64,000 nucleotides of DNA from JAVBLF01 sp031553675 (GCA_031553675.1 JAVBLF010000016.1:1-64000), one strand, 5' to 3'. Positions 31,044-39,333 are shown, counted from the stretch's first letter. The notes: a model not told the origin generated them from the sequence alone. Program-made: numbers and translations.

Positions 31044-33683
31044 ATGGCGAAGAACCTGGAAAAAGTCTACGAACCGAAGAGCGTGGAAGGGCGTTTGTAT
31101 GCGCTGTGGGAAGAAAAGGGTTACTTTCACGCAGCGCCCAACCCCGACAAAAAACCATTCAGCATCGTCATCCCGCCGCCCAACATCACAGGGCAGCTTC
31201 ACATGGGGCACGCGCTCGACAACACCTTACAGGATTGCCTCATTCGCTTCAAGCGCATGCAGGGCTTTGAGACGCTTTGGATGCCTGGCACAGATCACGC
31301 TTCGATCGCGACGGAGGTCAAAATCGTCGAGCAGATGGCGAGCGAGGGCGTAACGAAGGCCGACATCGGGCGCGAGGGTTTTTTGGAGCGTGCCTGGGCT
31401 TGGCGCAAGCAATACGGCGGCCGCATCGTCGAGCAGCTCAAGCAGCTCGGCTCGAGCTGCGACTGGGAGCGCGAGCGCTTCACGATGGACGAGGGATGCA
31501 GCAATGCGGTGCGAACGGCCTTTGTCGACCTTTACGACAAAGGCTTGATCTACCGCGGCGACCGGATCATCAACTGGTGCCCCGACTGCAAGACGGCGCT
31601 GAGCGACGCCGAAGTCGAATACGAGGAACAGGCGTCGCATCTGTGGTACATCCGCTACCCGGCGGAGGATGGCGGGGAAGGCGTCGTCGTCGCGACGACC
31701 CGCCCCGAAACCATGCTGGGGGATACCGGTGTGGCCGTCCATCCGGACGACCCGCGTTACGCCCACCTCGTCGGAAAGAACGTCGTTTTGCCCCTGATGA
31801 ACCGCGTGATTCCTGTCGTGGCGGACACCTATGTCGATTTGGAGTTCGGCACCGGCGCCGTCAAGATGACGCCCGCCCACGACCCGAATGACTTCGAAGT
31901 CGGTATGCGCCACCATTTGGAAGTGTTGCGCGTGCTGGACGACGGTGGCGTCGTCAACGAGTTTGGCGGTGCCTATGCGGGCCTGGAGCGTTATGAGGCG
32001 AGAAAGCGCGTCGTGGCGGATCTCGAAGCGATCGGGGCGCTCGTCAAGATCGAGGATCACCCGCACAACGTCGGCGCTTGTTACCGCTGCCACACGACGG
32101 TTGAACCGATCGTGTCGAAGCAGTGGTTCGTGTCGATGAAGCCTTTGGCCGAGCCGGCCATGGAGGCCGTACGCAGCGGCGATACGCGCTTTTTGCCCGA
32201 GCGCTTTTCGAAGACCTACTTCCATTGGATGGAGAACATCCGCGATTGGTGCATTTCGCGCCAGCTCTGGTGGGGCCACCGGATTCCGGCCTACTACTGC
32301 GAGGACTGCGGCGAGATGATCGTGGCGATTGAATCGCCGTCGGCCTGCGCCAAATGCGGTTCGACGAAAGTGCGCCAGGATGAGGACGTGCTCGACACCT
32401 GGTTCAGCTCGGGACTCTGGCCCTTTTCGACGATGGGCTGGCCGGACCGGACCGAAGAGCTCGCGTACTTCTACCCGACGAACGTGCTCGTCACGGGCTA
32501 CGACATCATTTTCTTCTGGGTGGCGCGCATGATCGTGTTCGGCATGGCTGAGATGGGGGAAAAGCCCTTCGACGACGTGTTGATCCACGGCATCGTGCGC
32601 GACGCCATCGGGCGGAAGATGTCGAAATCGCTCGGCAACGGCATCGATCCGCTCGAGGAGATCGACAAGTACGGCGCCGAGTCCCTGCGTTTCAGCCTGA
32701 CGAACGGCATCAGCCCGGGCAACGACATGCGCTACCAGAGTGAGAAGGTCGAGGCCAGCCGCAACTTCTGCAACAAAATCTGGAACGCGGCCCGTTTCGT
32801 GCTGATGAACCTCGACGAGGACGATGAAAGTCCTGCGGACATCGCGTCGCTCCAGCTCGATGCCGCCGACAAATGGCTGCTCACCCGACTGAACGCGATC
32901 GTTGCGGAAATGACGGCGCATCTGGAGGAATTCGACATCGGCCTGGCCGCCCAGAAGATCTACGACTTCGCGTGGAGCGAGTTCTGCGACTGGTACATCG
33001 AGATGGCCAAGGCGCGGCTCTACGGCGAAGACGCCGGTGCCAAAGCGGCGGCGCGCGGCGTACTCGTGCACGGCCTAAGGACTATCGTGCAGCTTCTCCA
33101 CCCCTTCATGCCCTTTATTACCGAGGAAATTTACCAGCACTTGCCGGGCTCGGGCGAGAGCGTCATGGTGTCGGCCTGGCCGGTCCCGAATGCAGCTTTC
33201 GATTTCCCAGCGCAGACTCGGGCGATCGAGAAGATGATGGAGCTGACGCGCGCCATTCGAAATCTCCGCGCCGAAATGAACGTGCCCCCCGCCACCCGCC
33301 CGAGCGTGACCGTGCTGGCTGACGTCGAAAGCGCCGCCGATTTCGAAGCCGTCGCGTCCTACCTTCAGCGTCTGTCTTCCGCAGGCGAACTGCGCGTGAC
33401 GACCGATCGCGCCTGCATGCCGGCGTCTGCGGTTCCCTGTGCGACGCCGTTCGCCGAAGCTTTCCTGCCGCTGAACGAACTGATCGACGTCGAAAAGGAG
33501 AAAAAGCGTCTCGGAAAAGAAGCGGAAAAGTTACAGATCGAGATCGACCGCGCCGACGCCAAGCTCAACAACCCAGGTTTCACGAACAAAGCGCCAGCCA
33601 ACGTGATCGACGGTGTGCGCGCCCAGCTCGAGGAGAACCGAAAGACGATGGCGAAGATTTCCGAGCGCTTGGCTTCGCTGTAA
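31044..33683 (+). CDS. valS: valyl-tRNA synthetase
   Basis: ValS charges tRNA-Val and edits mischarged threonine. The 879-residue class I synthetase has PPPNITGQLHMGHAL (HIGH motif) near residue 45, the CP1 editing domain (TTRPETMLGDTGVAVHPDD), and GRKMSKSLGNG (KMSKS) near residue 525. The tRNA-Val-arm-binding coiled coil is at the C-terminus (VEKEKKRLGKEAEKLQIEIDRADAKL). ATG 31044 follows AGGAG; the longer frame begins inside the T-box. The T-box leader supports the amino acid. Confidence 0.98.
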   Translation: MAKNLEKVYEPKSVEGRLYALWEEKGYFHAAPNPDKKPFSIVIPPPNITGQLHMGHALDNTLQDCLIRFKRMQGFETLWMPGTDHASIATEVKIVEQMASEGVTKADIGREGFLERAWAWRKQYGGRIVEQLKQLGSSCDWERERFTMDEGCSNAVRTAFVDLYDKGLIYRGDRIINWCPDCKTALSDAEVEYEEQASHLWYIRYPAEDGGEGVVVATTRPETMLGDTGVAVHPDDPRYAHLVGKNVVLPLMNRVIPVVADTYVDLEFGTGAVKMTPAHDPNDFEVGMRHHLEVLRVLDDGGVVNEFGGAYAGLERYEARKRVVADLEAIGALVKIEDHPHNVGACYRCHTTVEPIVSKQWFVSMKPLAEPAMEAVRSGDTRFLPERFSKTYFHWMENIRDWCISRQLWWGHRIPAYYCEDCGEMIVAIESPSACAKCGSTKVRQDEDVLDTWFSSGLWPFSTMGWPDRTEELAYFYPTNVLVTGYDIIFFWVARMIVFGMAEMGEKPFDDVLIHGIVRDAIGRKMSKSLGNGIDPLEEIDKYGAESLRFSLTNGISPGNDMRYQSEKVEASRNFCNKIWNAARFVLMNLDEDDESPADIASLQLDAADKWLLTRLNAIVAEMTAHLEEFDIGLAAQKIYDFAWSEFCDWYIEMAKARLYGEDAGAKAAARGVLVHGLRTIVQLLHPFMPFITEEIYQHLPGSGESVMVSAWPVPNAAFDFPAQTRAIEKMMELTRAIRNLRAEMNVPPATRPSVTVLADVESAADFEAVASYLQRLSSAGELRVTTDRACMPASAVPCATPFAEAFLPLNELIDVEKEKKRLGKEAEKLQIEIDRADAKLNNPGFTNKAPANVIDGVRAQLEENRKTMAKISERLASL

Positions 33684-33692
33684 GGGTTGCGG

Positions 33693-33698
33693 TATAAT
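33693..33698 (+). promoter_or_regulatory. candidate -10 element ahead of folC
   Basis: TATAAT lies just after the valS stop, with TTGGCT 18 bases upstream inside valS. Transcription from it would begin near the 5' arm of the two-hairpin element copy C. Confidence 0.45.
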
Positions 33699-33708
33699 GG
33701 GACGGGAA

Positions 33709-33787
33709 GGTTTGGGGGATTGCACGTGTCACTGCGCCACAACCCCCAAACCCCTGGCCCGAGGGGCGTGGACCCTTGGGAATCCCA
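33709..33787 (+). repeat. two-hairpin intergenic element, copy C
   Basis: Stem 1 GGTTTGGGGG/CCCCCAAACC (33709-33718 with 33743-33752, 24-base loop), linker CCTGG, stem 2 CCCGAGGG/CCCTTGGG (33758-33780, one G-T pair), then AATCCCA. Same plan as copies A and B. Confidence 0.75.
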
Positions 33788-33811
33788 TTCGGATGCGAAA
33801 GAGGAAGATAG

Positions 33812-35077
33812 ATGGGGATCGAACAGTTCGACGTGCTCGCCTTTTTTGGTGAGCGCTGGAATGAGCCGCGGCCGCTCGAAAACTTCGCCCGGCTGCTCGA
33901 CGCGCTGGGACAGCCGTGGCAGGGCATGCGCATCGTGCATGTCGCCGGCACAAACGGCAAAGGCTCGACCTGCGCCTTTGTCGATCGCATGCTGCGCCGC
34001 GCTGGATACCGGACGGGCCTCTTTACGTCGCCCGCCTTGCAGCGCGTCAACGAGCGCTTTCAGATCGACGGTCAGAACGTCGGTGACGACGCTTTGGATC
34101 GCGCGGTCAGACGGGTGGCGGCGGCTGAGGCAGATGTGGGTATGTATTTCGGTGGCTTCGACCGCATGACGGCGGCGGGGCTCTTGATCTTTGCTGAAGC
34201 GGGCGTCGAATGGCTGGTGCTCGAAGCTGGGCTTGGCGGCCGGCTGGACGCGACGACCGCCGTGCCCGCCGAGATCGCGATGATCTCGCGCATTGGCCTC
34301 GACCATACCGAGGTGCTCGGCGATACGATCGACAAAATCGCCTGGGAAAAGGCGATGATCATCCAGCCGGGACAGCGCTGCGCCATCGTGCATCCGCAGG
34401 AAGGCGAGGCAATGCGCGCGATCGAAGCGCGGTGCGCCGAAACGGGTGTGCCTCTTTTGCGCGTGGACGGCAGCGGTTTGCTTCTGAACGAAATCTACCA
34501 TGGCCGGCAACGCTTCACAGTGCAGCGGGGCGATGTCCACTTTGTGCTCGAAACGGGGCTTTTGGGGCGCTACCAGATCGAAAACGCCGCGGCAGCTCTC
34601 ATCGCTGGGCAGGCGCTGGGACTGGACGCGATCGCGATCCGCGAAGGAATCGCGCAGGCGGAATGGCCGGGGCGTCTGGAAAGGCTGGAAGGGCATCCCA
34701 TGATCTGGCTGGACGGCGCGCACAACCCGCAATGCATGCGCGCGCTGGCCGACAGCCTGGGCGAATATGCGCCGGGGCAGCGCTTTGTGTTGATCACAGC
34801 CATCATGGCCGATAAGGATTGGCTGACCATGCTCAAGACGATCGCGCCCCACGTGGAATGCGCCGTCGCAGTCGATCTCGGTGCGCGTTCGGTGCCAGCG
34901 GAAGAACTCGCCGACGCTCTCGAAAGGCTGGGAACGACCGCCCACGTCGCGCATGACCTGGAATGGGCCTTCGCGAAGGCCAGCGACCTTTGCGAAGAAC
35001 CGGGGCGCGAGGATTGCGCGATACTGGTTTGTGGTTCGCTCTACCTCGTCGGGGACATGCGCGGCTATTTGCTGTGA
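33812..35077 (+). CDS. folC: folylpolyglutamate/dihydrofolate synthase
   Basis: FolC adds glutamate to folates (and, in bifunctional forms, to dihydropteroate). The 421-residue Mur-ligase-fold protein has VHVAGTNGKGSTCAFVDRM (ATP loop) near residue 42, FTSPALQRVNERFQIDG, GLGGRLDATTAVP, ISRIGLDHTEVLGDTIDKIAWEKAMI, and the C-terminal DGAHNP motif near residue 305. It follows valS, a common Firmicutes order. Folate use in this organism is also shown by the THF riboswitch and folT downstream. Confidence 0.96.
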   Translation: MGIEQFDVLAFFGERWNEPRPLENFARLLDALGQPWQGMRIVHVAGTNGKGSTCAFVDRMLRRAGYRTGLFTSPALQRVNERFQIDGQNVGDDALDRAVRRVAAAEADVGMYFGGFDRMTAAGLLIFAEAGVEWLVLEAGLGGRLDATTAVPAEIAMISRIGLDHTEVLGDTIDKIAWEKAMIIQPGQRCAIVHPQEGEAMRAIEARCAETGVPLLRVDGSGLLLNEIYHGRQRFTVQRGDVHFVLETGLLGRYQIENAAAALIAGQALGLDAIAIREGIAQAEWPGRLERLEGHPMIWLDGAHNPQCMRALADSLGEYAPGQRFVLITAIMADKDWLTMLKTIAPHVECAVAVDLGARSVPAEELADALERLGTTAHVAHDLEWAFAKASDLCEEPGREDCAILVCGSLYLVGDMRGYLL

Positions 35078-35125
35078 CATATCGACGTCCGGACATGGAT
35101 AGAATGGAATGTAAGGAGAAGGGAC

Positions 35126-35632
35126 ATGGATTTTTTCATACGGCCCATCCAAGAGGAAGACGCGGCCGACCTCAACGCGATCCGCCGCATGGACGGCGTG
35201 TTCGAGAACCTGCTCGCGATCCAAAGCGAGCGACTCGACGGGACGACTGACTATATCGAATCGCTGAGCGATCGGGATTTCGTATTCGTTGCCGAGACGA
35301 AGGTGGGCTTCGATTCGCTCGTGATAGGCTGCGCATCGCTTGCGATCCGGCCCCAGCTTCGCGAGCGCCACCGCGCCGACTTCGGCATCATGGTGCATCG
35401 GGATTACCAGAGAAAAGGCGTGGGCAAGGCGCTGATGGAAAAGCTGATCGACCTGGCGGACAATTGGCTTCTGATCAAGCGCATCGATCTGACCGTGCTG
35501 GCTGACAACCACGGCGCGATCGCGCTTTACAAGCGCATGGGCTTCGAGATCGAAGCGACGCTTCGTTGCGCCGTCGTCAAGCATGGCCGCTATGCCGACG
35601 AACTTCTCATGGCGCGCTTGCACGGCGTATAA
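35126..35632 (+). CDS. GNAT-family acetyltransferase
   Basis: The 168-residue product has the GNAT acetyl-CoA loop YQRKGVGKALMEKLIDLA near residue 93. Before it is ADFGIMVHRDYQ, and after it LTVLADNHGAIALYKRMGFEIEATLR, the standard layout. The C-terminal KHGRYADELLMARL resembles RimJ/PhnO-like small-molecule or protein acetyltransferases, but no substrate can be assigned. AAGGAGAAGGG precedes the ATG. It lies 48 bases after folC and probably shares its transcript. Confidence 0.85.
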   Translation: MDFFIRPIQEEDAADLNAIRRMDGVFENLLAIQSERLDGTTDYIESLSDRDFVFVAETKVGFDSLVIGCASLAIRPQLRERHRADFGIMVHRDYQRKGVGKALMEKLIDLADNWLLIKRIDLTVLADNHGAIALYKRMGFEIEATLRCAVVKHGRYADELLMARLHGV

Positions 35633-35647
35633 GGGGAGGAGAAGCGC

Positions 35648-35788
35648 ATGTCAAAACGAATCGTCGCCCTGATTCTGGCGGGGCTCTTGATCTTGTCGGT
35701 TTTGGCGTCGGGGATCGCCCTCGTCGCGTCGTATGCGCGCGATTCGGCAGAGCAGATCGGTTCGGAAGCGTCTGTCACCGCACCGTGA
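35648..35788 (+). CDS. 46-residue putative membrane or secreted peptide
   Basis: ATG 35648 is preceded by GGGGAGGAG and opens a 46-codon frame. The product has a basic start (MSKRIVAL), one hydrophobic stretch of about 25 residues (LILAGLLILSVLASGIALVAS) and a polar tail (YARDSAEQIGSEASVTAP). It could be a single-span membrane peptide or a cleaved signal-type peptide. It follows the acetyltransferase by 15 bases and is closed by a terminator, so it is probably translated from the same mRNA. Function unknown. Confidence 0.6.
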   Translation: MSKRIVALILAGLLILSVLASGIALVASYARDSAEQIGSEASVTAP

Positions 35789-35829
35789 TGGAAGCGCGAT
35801 CGCTTGCGATTTTGGCGTAGCTAGAGATG

Positions 35830-35856
35830 AAAGCGGTTCGATGAGCCGCTTTTTTG
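35830..35856 (+). terminator. terminator of the folC operon
   Basis: AAAGCGGTTC pairs with GAGCCGCTTT around GAT, followed by TTTTT. Confidence 0.85.
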
Positions 35857-35968
35857 ATGCGCGGATTGGAAGGGGTCTGCTGGCGTGCATCCGGGTTTCG
35901 AAACAGGGAAGAACCGAAATCGTAGAATATTCGCGGTTTTGCATGATCGTGAAAATGGGAAAAGAGGC

Positions 35969-35997
35969 TTGACAAAATGGTAAATATTTCCTATCAT
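35969..35997 (+). promoter_or_regulatory. promoter of an orphan RNA
   Basis: TTGACA (35969-35974) and TATCAT (35992-35997) are 17 bases apart, one of the best promoters in the window, yet no open frame follows before the terminator near 36072-36103. Confidence 0.8.
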
Positions 35998-36003
35998 AGA
36001 GGT

Positions 36004-36112
36004 GTAGTAGATATTCATCGAGACGTACTCCGCAGGGGCGCGCGCGCTCTCATGTGGGGTCTATAGATAAAGCGGACGCCCGGCTCGCAATGAGGGCGTC
36101 CGCCTTTTATTT
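36004..36112 (+). ncRNA. unidentified short structured RNA
   Basis: The segment runs from a strong promoter to a strong terminator (GCGGACGCCC/GGGCGTCCGC, 36072-36103, then CTTTTATTT). In between, ACTCCGCA near 36027 can pair with TGTGGGGT near 36052, G-T pairs included, and GAGAC with GGTCT outside it, enclosing a GC-rich loop. I cannot match it to a riboswitch or sRNA class I know. It may be a small RNA, or an attenuated leader that with read-through extends into the THF riboswitch and folT 100 bases later. Confidence 0.6.
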
Positions 36113-36215
36113 GGCTTTTGGTGTGTTTTTTTGCGATCGCCGCTTGCATTTTCGACTTGCTTGCATTATGATGATCATGAATTGGTTTGATGCCGAATCA
36201 GATCATTTCTCCCTG

Positions 36216-36325
36216 CTGAGCAGAGTAGATGAGTGCGCGTGAAGTGCCGGAGGATGGGAAGTCGCCTCTGGACGAAGGCTGAAGGATGGTCCCTCAGCTG
36301 CGATGCATCATCGCGTCCGCTGTGT
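36216..36325 (+). promoter_or_regulatory. tetrahydrofolate (THF) riboswitch
   Basis: GCAGAGTAGATGAGTGCGCGT followed by GAAGTGCCGGAGGATGGGAAGTCG, ACGAAGGCTGAAGG, and GCGATGCATCATCGCGTCCGC reproduces the conserved THF-riboswitch blocks (GAGUAGAUGA, GCGU, AAGUG, GGGAUGUCG, UGCAUCCGC). It lies upstream of a folate transporter gene, as is usual, and a terminator follows it, so folate should reduce folT transcription. Confidence 0.92.
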
Positions 36326-36427
36326 ATGCCCGAACGAGTTCGCTTTCGCTTTTGGGATCAGGCTATGGGAAAATGCTTTCGTAGCGCGATTCATGGGGAT
36401 GGCGAGATTGTGGCATCAGCTCGACAT

Positions 36428-36455
36428 GCTGCCTTTCAGGGAAGGCGGTTTTTTT
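36428..36455 (+). terminator. THF-riboswitch terminator
   Basis: CTGCCTT pairs with GAAGGCGG-type bases around TCAGG, followed by seven T. It lies between the aptamer and folT. Confidence 0.75.
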
Positions 36456-36501
36456 GTATCTTGTCTTCCCCTTGCGATTCATGAGAAAAGAGGCAACGCA
36501 A

Positions 36502-37041
36502 ATGAGTCATCTCAGCCAAAACACCCGCAAGCTTGCGCTTGCAGCGCTCTTCGTCGCGCTCGACATCATCGTGACGCGATTTTGCTCCATCCAGGTCACG
36601 CCGGCGGTCCGCATCGGGTTTCAGTCGGCGGTCTTTGCGCTCGGTGGCTTCTTTCTCGGTCCTGTCTACGCTGCCATCGCATTTGTGGCCAGCGACCTAC
36701 TAGGCGTCGCGATCAATTCGAGCGGCGGCGCGATCATCCCGTTGTTCACCGTCTGTGCGGGGCTTTCCGGCCTGATTTACGGCTTCGTGTTGCACGACAA
36801 ACCCGTCAGCGTGTGGCGCACGCTGATCGCTTTCGGCATCCACATGGTCATCGTCAACCTCTTGCTTCGCACCTTCGCGCTTTGGATGGCACAGGGAACC
36901 CCGCTCCAAACGCTGTTTGCGACGCGCCTCGTCACGGTTCCGATCAACGCCTGCGTTTCGTTCTTCGTTGCCTGGTTGCTGCTCAAAACGCTGCCCGACA
37001 AGGTCAGAAGCTTTACAGCGACCTTTGCGGCAAAAGGGTAA
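36502..37041 (+). CDS. folT: folate ECF transporter S component
   Basis: FolT captures folate for the shared ECF energising module. The 179-residue membrane protein has TRKLALAALFVALDIIVTRF at the N-terminus (the S-component AAxxxA-type helix that contacts EcfT). VRIGFQSAVFALGGFFLGPVYAAIAF follows, then SDLLGVAI and a C-terminal LFATRLVTVPINA, all typical of FolT. GAGG precedes ATG 36502. The THF riboswitch gives independent support for the substrate. EcfA/EcfT genes are elsewhere. Confidence 0.94.
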   Translation: MSHLSQNTRKLALAALFVALDIIVTRFCSIQVTPAVRIGFQSAVFALGGFFLGPVYAAIAFVASDLLGVAINSSGGAIIPLFTVCAGLSGLIYGFVLHDKPVSVWRTLIAFGIHMVIVNLLLRTFALWMAQGTPLQTLFATRLVTVPINACVSFFVAWLLLKTLPDKVRSFTATFAAKG

Positions 37042-37064
37042 GCGGTTTATAAAAATGGATTTAA

Positions 37065-37095
37065 GAGACGGTGTGAGAGCGCCGTCTCATCTTTT
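37065..37095 (+). terminator. terminator after folT
   Basis: GAGACGG pairs with CCGTCTC around a 10-base loop, followed by ATCTTTTA. Confidence 0.7.
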
Positions 37096-37212
37096 ATATC
37101 CGACATGCAATGTTAGTCGCGAAATAAACAAACGGTTAAGTTGCATATTCACAGTTCCACTCGTGTGATCGCTTCAAATATTTGAAAACCTATACCATAT
37201 TTATGAAGTGTA

Positions 37213-37433
37213 TGCTATAATTGTTACGCTGGACGCGCGACAAGAAGACAATGCGAAAATCAGGGCAGATGCGCCAAAGATCTGATATTCTGCCGAAATA
37301 TGCGAATGGGGCAAGTCGCGGGAGAAAGCAAACGAACCTTTATCTTGGGTTTTCCATTTATACACAATCAATCCAATAATATGAAGTTTGCGTCTTCGAA
37401 GTGAGCTTTGATACGCATCGGGAGGGGTTTACT
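37213..37433 (+). promoter_or_regulatory. extended -10 promoter and structured leader
   Basis: TGCTATAAT (37213-37221) is an extended -10 element. The 205-base leader to the GAF-HTH gene can form an outer CGCGAC/GTCGCG stem (37236-37241 with 37315-37320) enclosing GGCAGA/TCTGCC (37264-37269 with 37289-37294). I do not recognise a riboswitch class in it. The rest of the gap from 37096 is AT-rich and empty. Confidence 0.5.
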
Positions 37434-38342
37434 TTGCAACATAAAAGTGCGAGCACAAGACAGCCCGACTCGGCGGCGAAACCGCAGACAAGTCAGGTGG
37501 GCCAATTCGGGAGCTCTCTGAGCGTGCTGTTGAGCCGCACAGTTTTTTTGGATCGTTTGGAACACACCCAAAAGGTATTCATGCAATCATTGCAGTATTT
37601 TACGCGCATGCTTCGCGCCGACATCGCGAGCACCTGGCTGCGCGACGGCGAAAGCATGCACCGGGCGCTGATCATCAACCGCCCTGTCGCGTCGATCCCC
37701 AAGCTCGTCATGGTGTCCGACATTGAATTCGGGGGCTTGCTCCCGCAAGGACAAGGCACGCTGCGCATCGACGACATCCACAGCGATCCGCGCTTTTTGC
37801 AGCAAAACATCATCTCCAAAGAAGGCCTGAAAAGTTTTATGTCCCATCCGATCGCCTTCCATGGCCAGATCATTGGCGTGATGTATTTCATGCGCCGGGG
37901 GGACGTGCCCTTTGACGAGCGCGATGCCAAGACGCTCAGCCTGGGCAGTAGCATGCTCTCGGTCGCGATCGACCATTGCAGCTTTTCCAATGATGCACCC
38001 CGTCTGTGGGAGTCCATGCTGCGGGAGTTCTGCGATGGCGTCGTGCAGGCGCACGGCACCGAAGACAGCGCGTACAACTGTAGCTTTCTCAAACCGGTTT
38101 GGCTCTTGTCAGACGACCTCCCCAAGGGCATTCACCCGCTGACCCTGGCGCGCGTGTTCGACTACATCCAGAACAGCCGCATCTCGGTCAGCAGCGCCGA
38201 CATCGCGGGTGTCAGCGGCTTGTCACTGGCGAGCGCGCGCCGCTATCTGAACCACCTGTACGACACTGGACAGCTCCAGCGCGATCTCGTCTATACACCG
38301 GTCGGACGCCCGAGTTATCTCTATTCCCTCGCCGACGACTGA
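37434..38342 (+). CDS. GAF-domain regulator with C-terminal HTH
   Basis: In this 302-residue product, residues about 45-195 look like a GAF sensor domain: SLQYFTRMLRADIASTWLRDG, the SDPRFLQQNIISKEGLKSFMSHPIAFHGQIIGVMYFMRR pattern, and DERDAKTLSLGSSMLSVAID. Residues about 235-300 form a winged helix like that of CitB/DcuR response regulators (LARVFDYIQNSRISVSSADIAGVSGLSLASARRYLNHL, then GRPSYLYSL). No receiver domain is present, so it probably binds a small ligand directly. TTG 37434 follows GGGAGGGG; GTG 37401 is an alternative. Its target genes are unknown. Confidence 0.7.
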   Translation: MQHKSASTRQPDSAAKPQTSQVGQFGSSLSVLLSRTVFLDRLEHTQKVFMQSLQYFTRMLRADIASTWLRDGESMHRALIINRPVASIPKLVMVSDIEFGGLLPQGQGTLRIDDIHSDPRFLQQNIISKEGLKSFMSHPIAFHGQIIGVMYFMRRGDVPFDERDAKTLSLGSSMLSVAIDHCSFSNDAPRLWESMLREFCDGVVQAHGTEDSAYNCSFLKPVWLLSDDLPKGIHPLTLARVFDYIQNSRISVSSADIAGVSGLSLASARRYLNHLYDTGQLQRDLVYTPVGRPSYLYSLADD

Positions 38343-38380
38343 TGGATCAAATGCCTACCTCCACACCGAAGCATGTCCGG

Positions 38381-38408
38381 AAGTGGCCCCGAGGCCACTT
38401 TTTCTTTT
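38381..38408. terminator. terminator after the GAF-HTH gene
   Basis: AAGTGGCC pairs with GGCCACTT around CCGA, followed by TTTCTTTT. Confidence 0.8.
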
Positions 38409-38438
38409 GCCGGATGCCTTCCTTTTTCGGCGGAACGC

Positions 38439-38467
38439 TTTCCAAAAGAGCGGCGATTCGGTATACT
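38439..38467 (+). promoter_or_regulatory. promoter of ruvX
   Basis: TTTCCA (38439-38444) and TATACT (38462-38467) have a 17-base spacer. Confidence 0.55.
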
Positions 38468-38502
38468 GGGGGGAGTTCTTCGACCTATGACCGAGGAGAT
38501 AT

Positions 38503-38988
38503 ATGGAAGAAATGAAACGCGCGCTCGCGCTGGACGTCGGTGACGTTCGCATCGGGATCGCCGTCAGCGACCCGTTCGGGTTCAGCGCCCAGCCCATCGA
38601 GTCCTACGCGCGAAAAGGAAACGAGGCAGCCGACTTCGACCACATCGCCGACGTCGCGCGGCGATACCAACCCGTAACGATCGTGTTCGGCATGCCGCGC
38701 AACATGAATGGCAGCTACGGCCCGCAAGCCATGAAGATCTGCGCCTTTGCCGATCGCTTGATCGAAAGTCTTCGCGGACGCCTGACCTTCGATGTCGCCT
38801 ATTTCGACGAAAGGCTCACGAGCAAGACAGCAGAGCGCGTGCTACTTGAAGCCGACGTGTCGCGCAAAAAACGGCGTGGCGTCATCGACAAGCTGGCAGC
38901 CGCGGTGATTTTGCAGGGATTTCTCGATGCAGGACGCCGGTCGGCCCAACGCCCCGCATTTGAAAACAAAAATGCCCATGAGGAGTGA
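38503..38988 (+). CDS. ruvX: RuvX/YqgF-family nuclease
   Basis: YqgF proteins have an RNase H fold and act in 16S rRNA 5' processing and possibly as Holliday-junction resolvases. The 161-residue product has LALDVGDVRIGIAVSDPFG at the N-terminus, VFGMPRNMNGSYGPQA near residue 68, and FDERLTSKTAERVL near residue 107, giving the expected acidic residues. The usual GLPxxxDGS appears as GMPRNMNGS. It is followed within 5 bases by the DUF1292 gene, the conserved Firmicutes yrrK-yrzB pairing. Confidence 0.92.
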   Translation: MEEMKRALALDVGDVRIGIAVSDPFGFSAQPIESYARKGNEAADFDHIADVARRYQPVTIVFGMPRNMNGSYGPQAMKICAFADRLIESLRGRLTFDVAYFDERLTSKTAERVLLEADVSRKKRRGVIDKLAAAVILQGFLDAGRRSAQRPAFENKNAHEE

Positions 38989-38993
38989 CAGTG

Positions 38994-39314
38994 ATGCATG
39001 ATGCGATCAACAACAATGGGATGGAAGAAGCGGGCGAAATCGTCACACTGCTCGACGACAACGGCGAAGAGGTTCGCTTTGACCACCTGTTGACCTTTGT
39101 ATACGAAGGCGAGACCTATGTGGCGCTCTTGCCGGTGGACGCGGTCGAAAACGTCGGCGACGACGAGGTTTTGATCCTCCGAACCGTCGAAGATGCGGAG
39201 GGTGAACTCGACCGCTACTTACCTGTCGAAGACGAAACGAAGCTCGACAACCTGTTCGAGGTTTTCCTCGAACGCTTTGACGAAATGCTCGACGTCGAAG
39301 ACGAAGACGAATAA
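38994..39314 (+). CDS. DUF1292 family acidic protein (YrzB-like)
   Basis: This 106-residue, very acidic protein contains EIVTLLDDNGEEVRFDHLLTFVYEGETYVALLPVD and DEVLILRTVEDAEGE, which define DUF1292. The role is unknown; in Firmicutes it is linked to yrrK (ruvX) as here. ATG 38994 is 8 bases after AGGAG; the GTG at 38985 is less well placed. The tail is almost all Glu and Asp. Confidence 0.9.
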   Translation: MHDAINNNGMEEAGEIVTLLDDNGEEVRFDHLLTFVYEGETYVALLPVDAVENVGDDEVLILRTVEDAEGELDRYLPVEDETKLDNLFEVFLERFDEMLDVEDEDE

Positions 39315-39333
39315 GCGCGGGAGGAAAGTTCAC

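Noticed and set aside
33365..35623. 752-residue minus-strand frame across the end of valS, folC and the acetyltransferase
   Set aside because: It spans three well-supported plus-strand genes and their intergenic regions, so it is a composition artefact.
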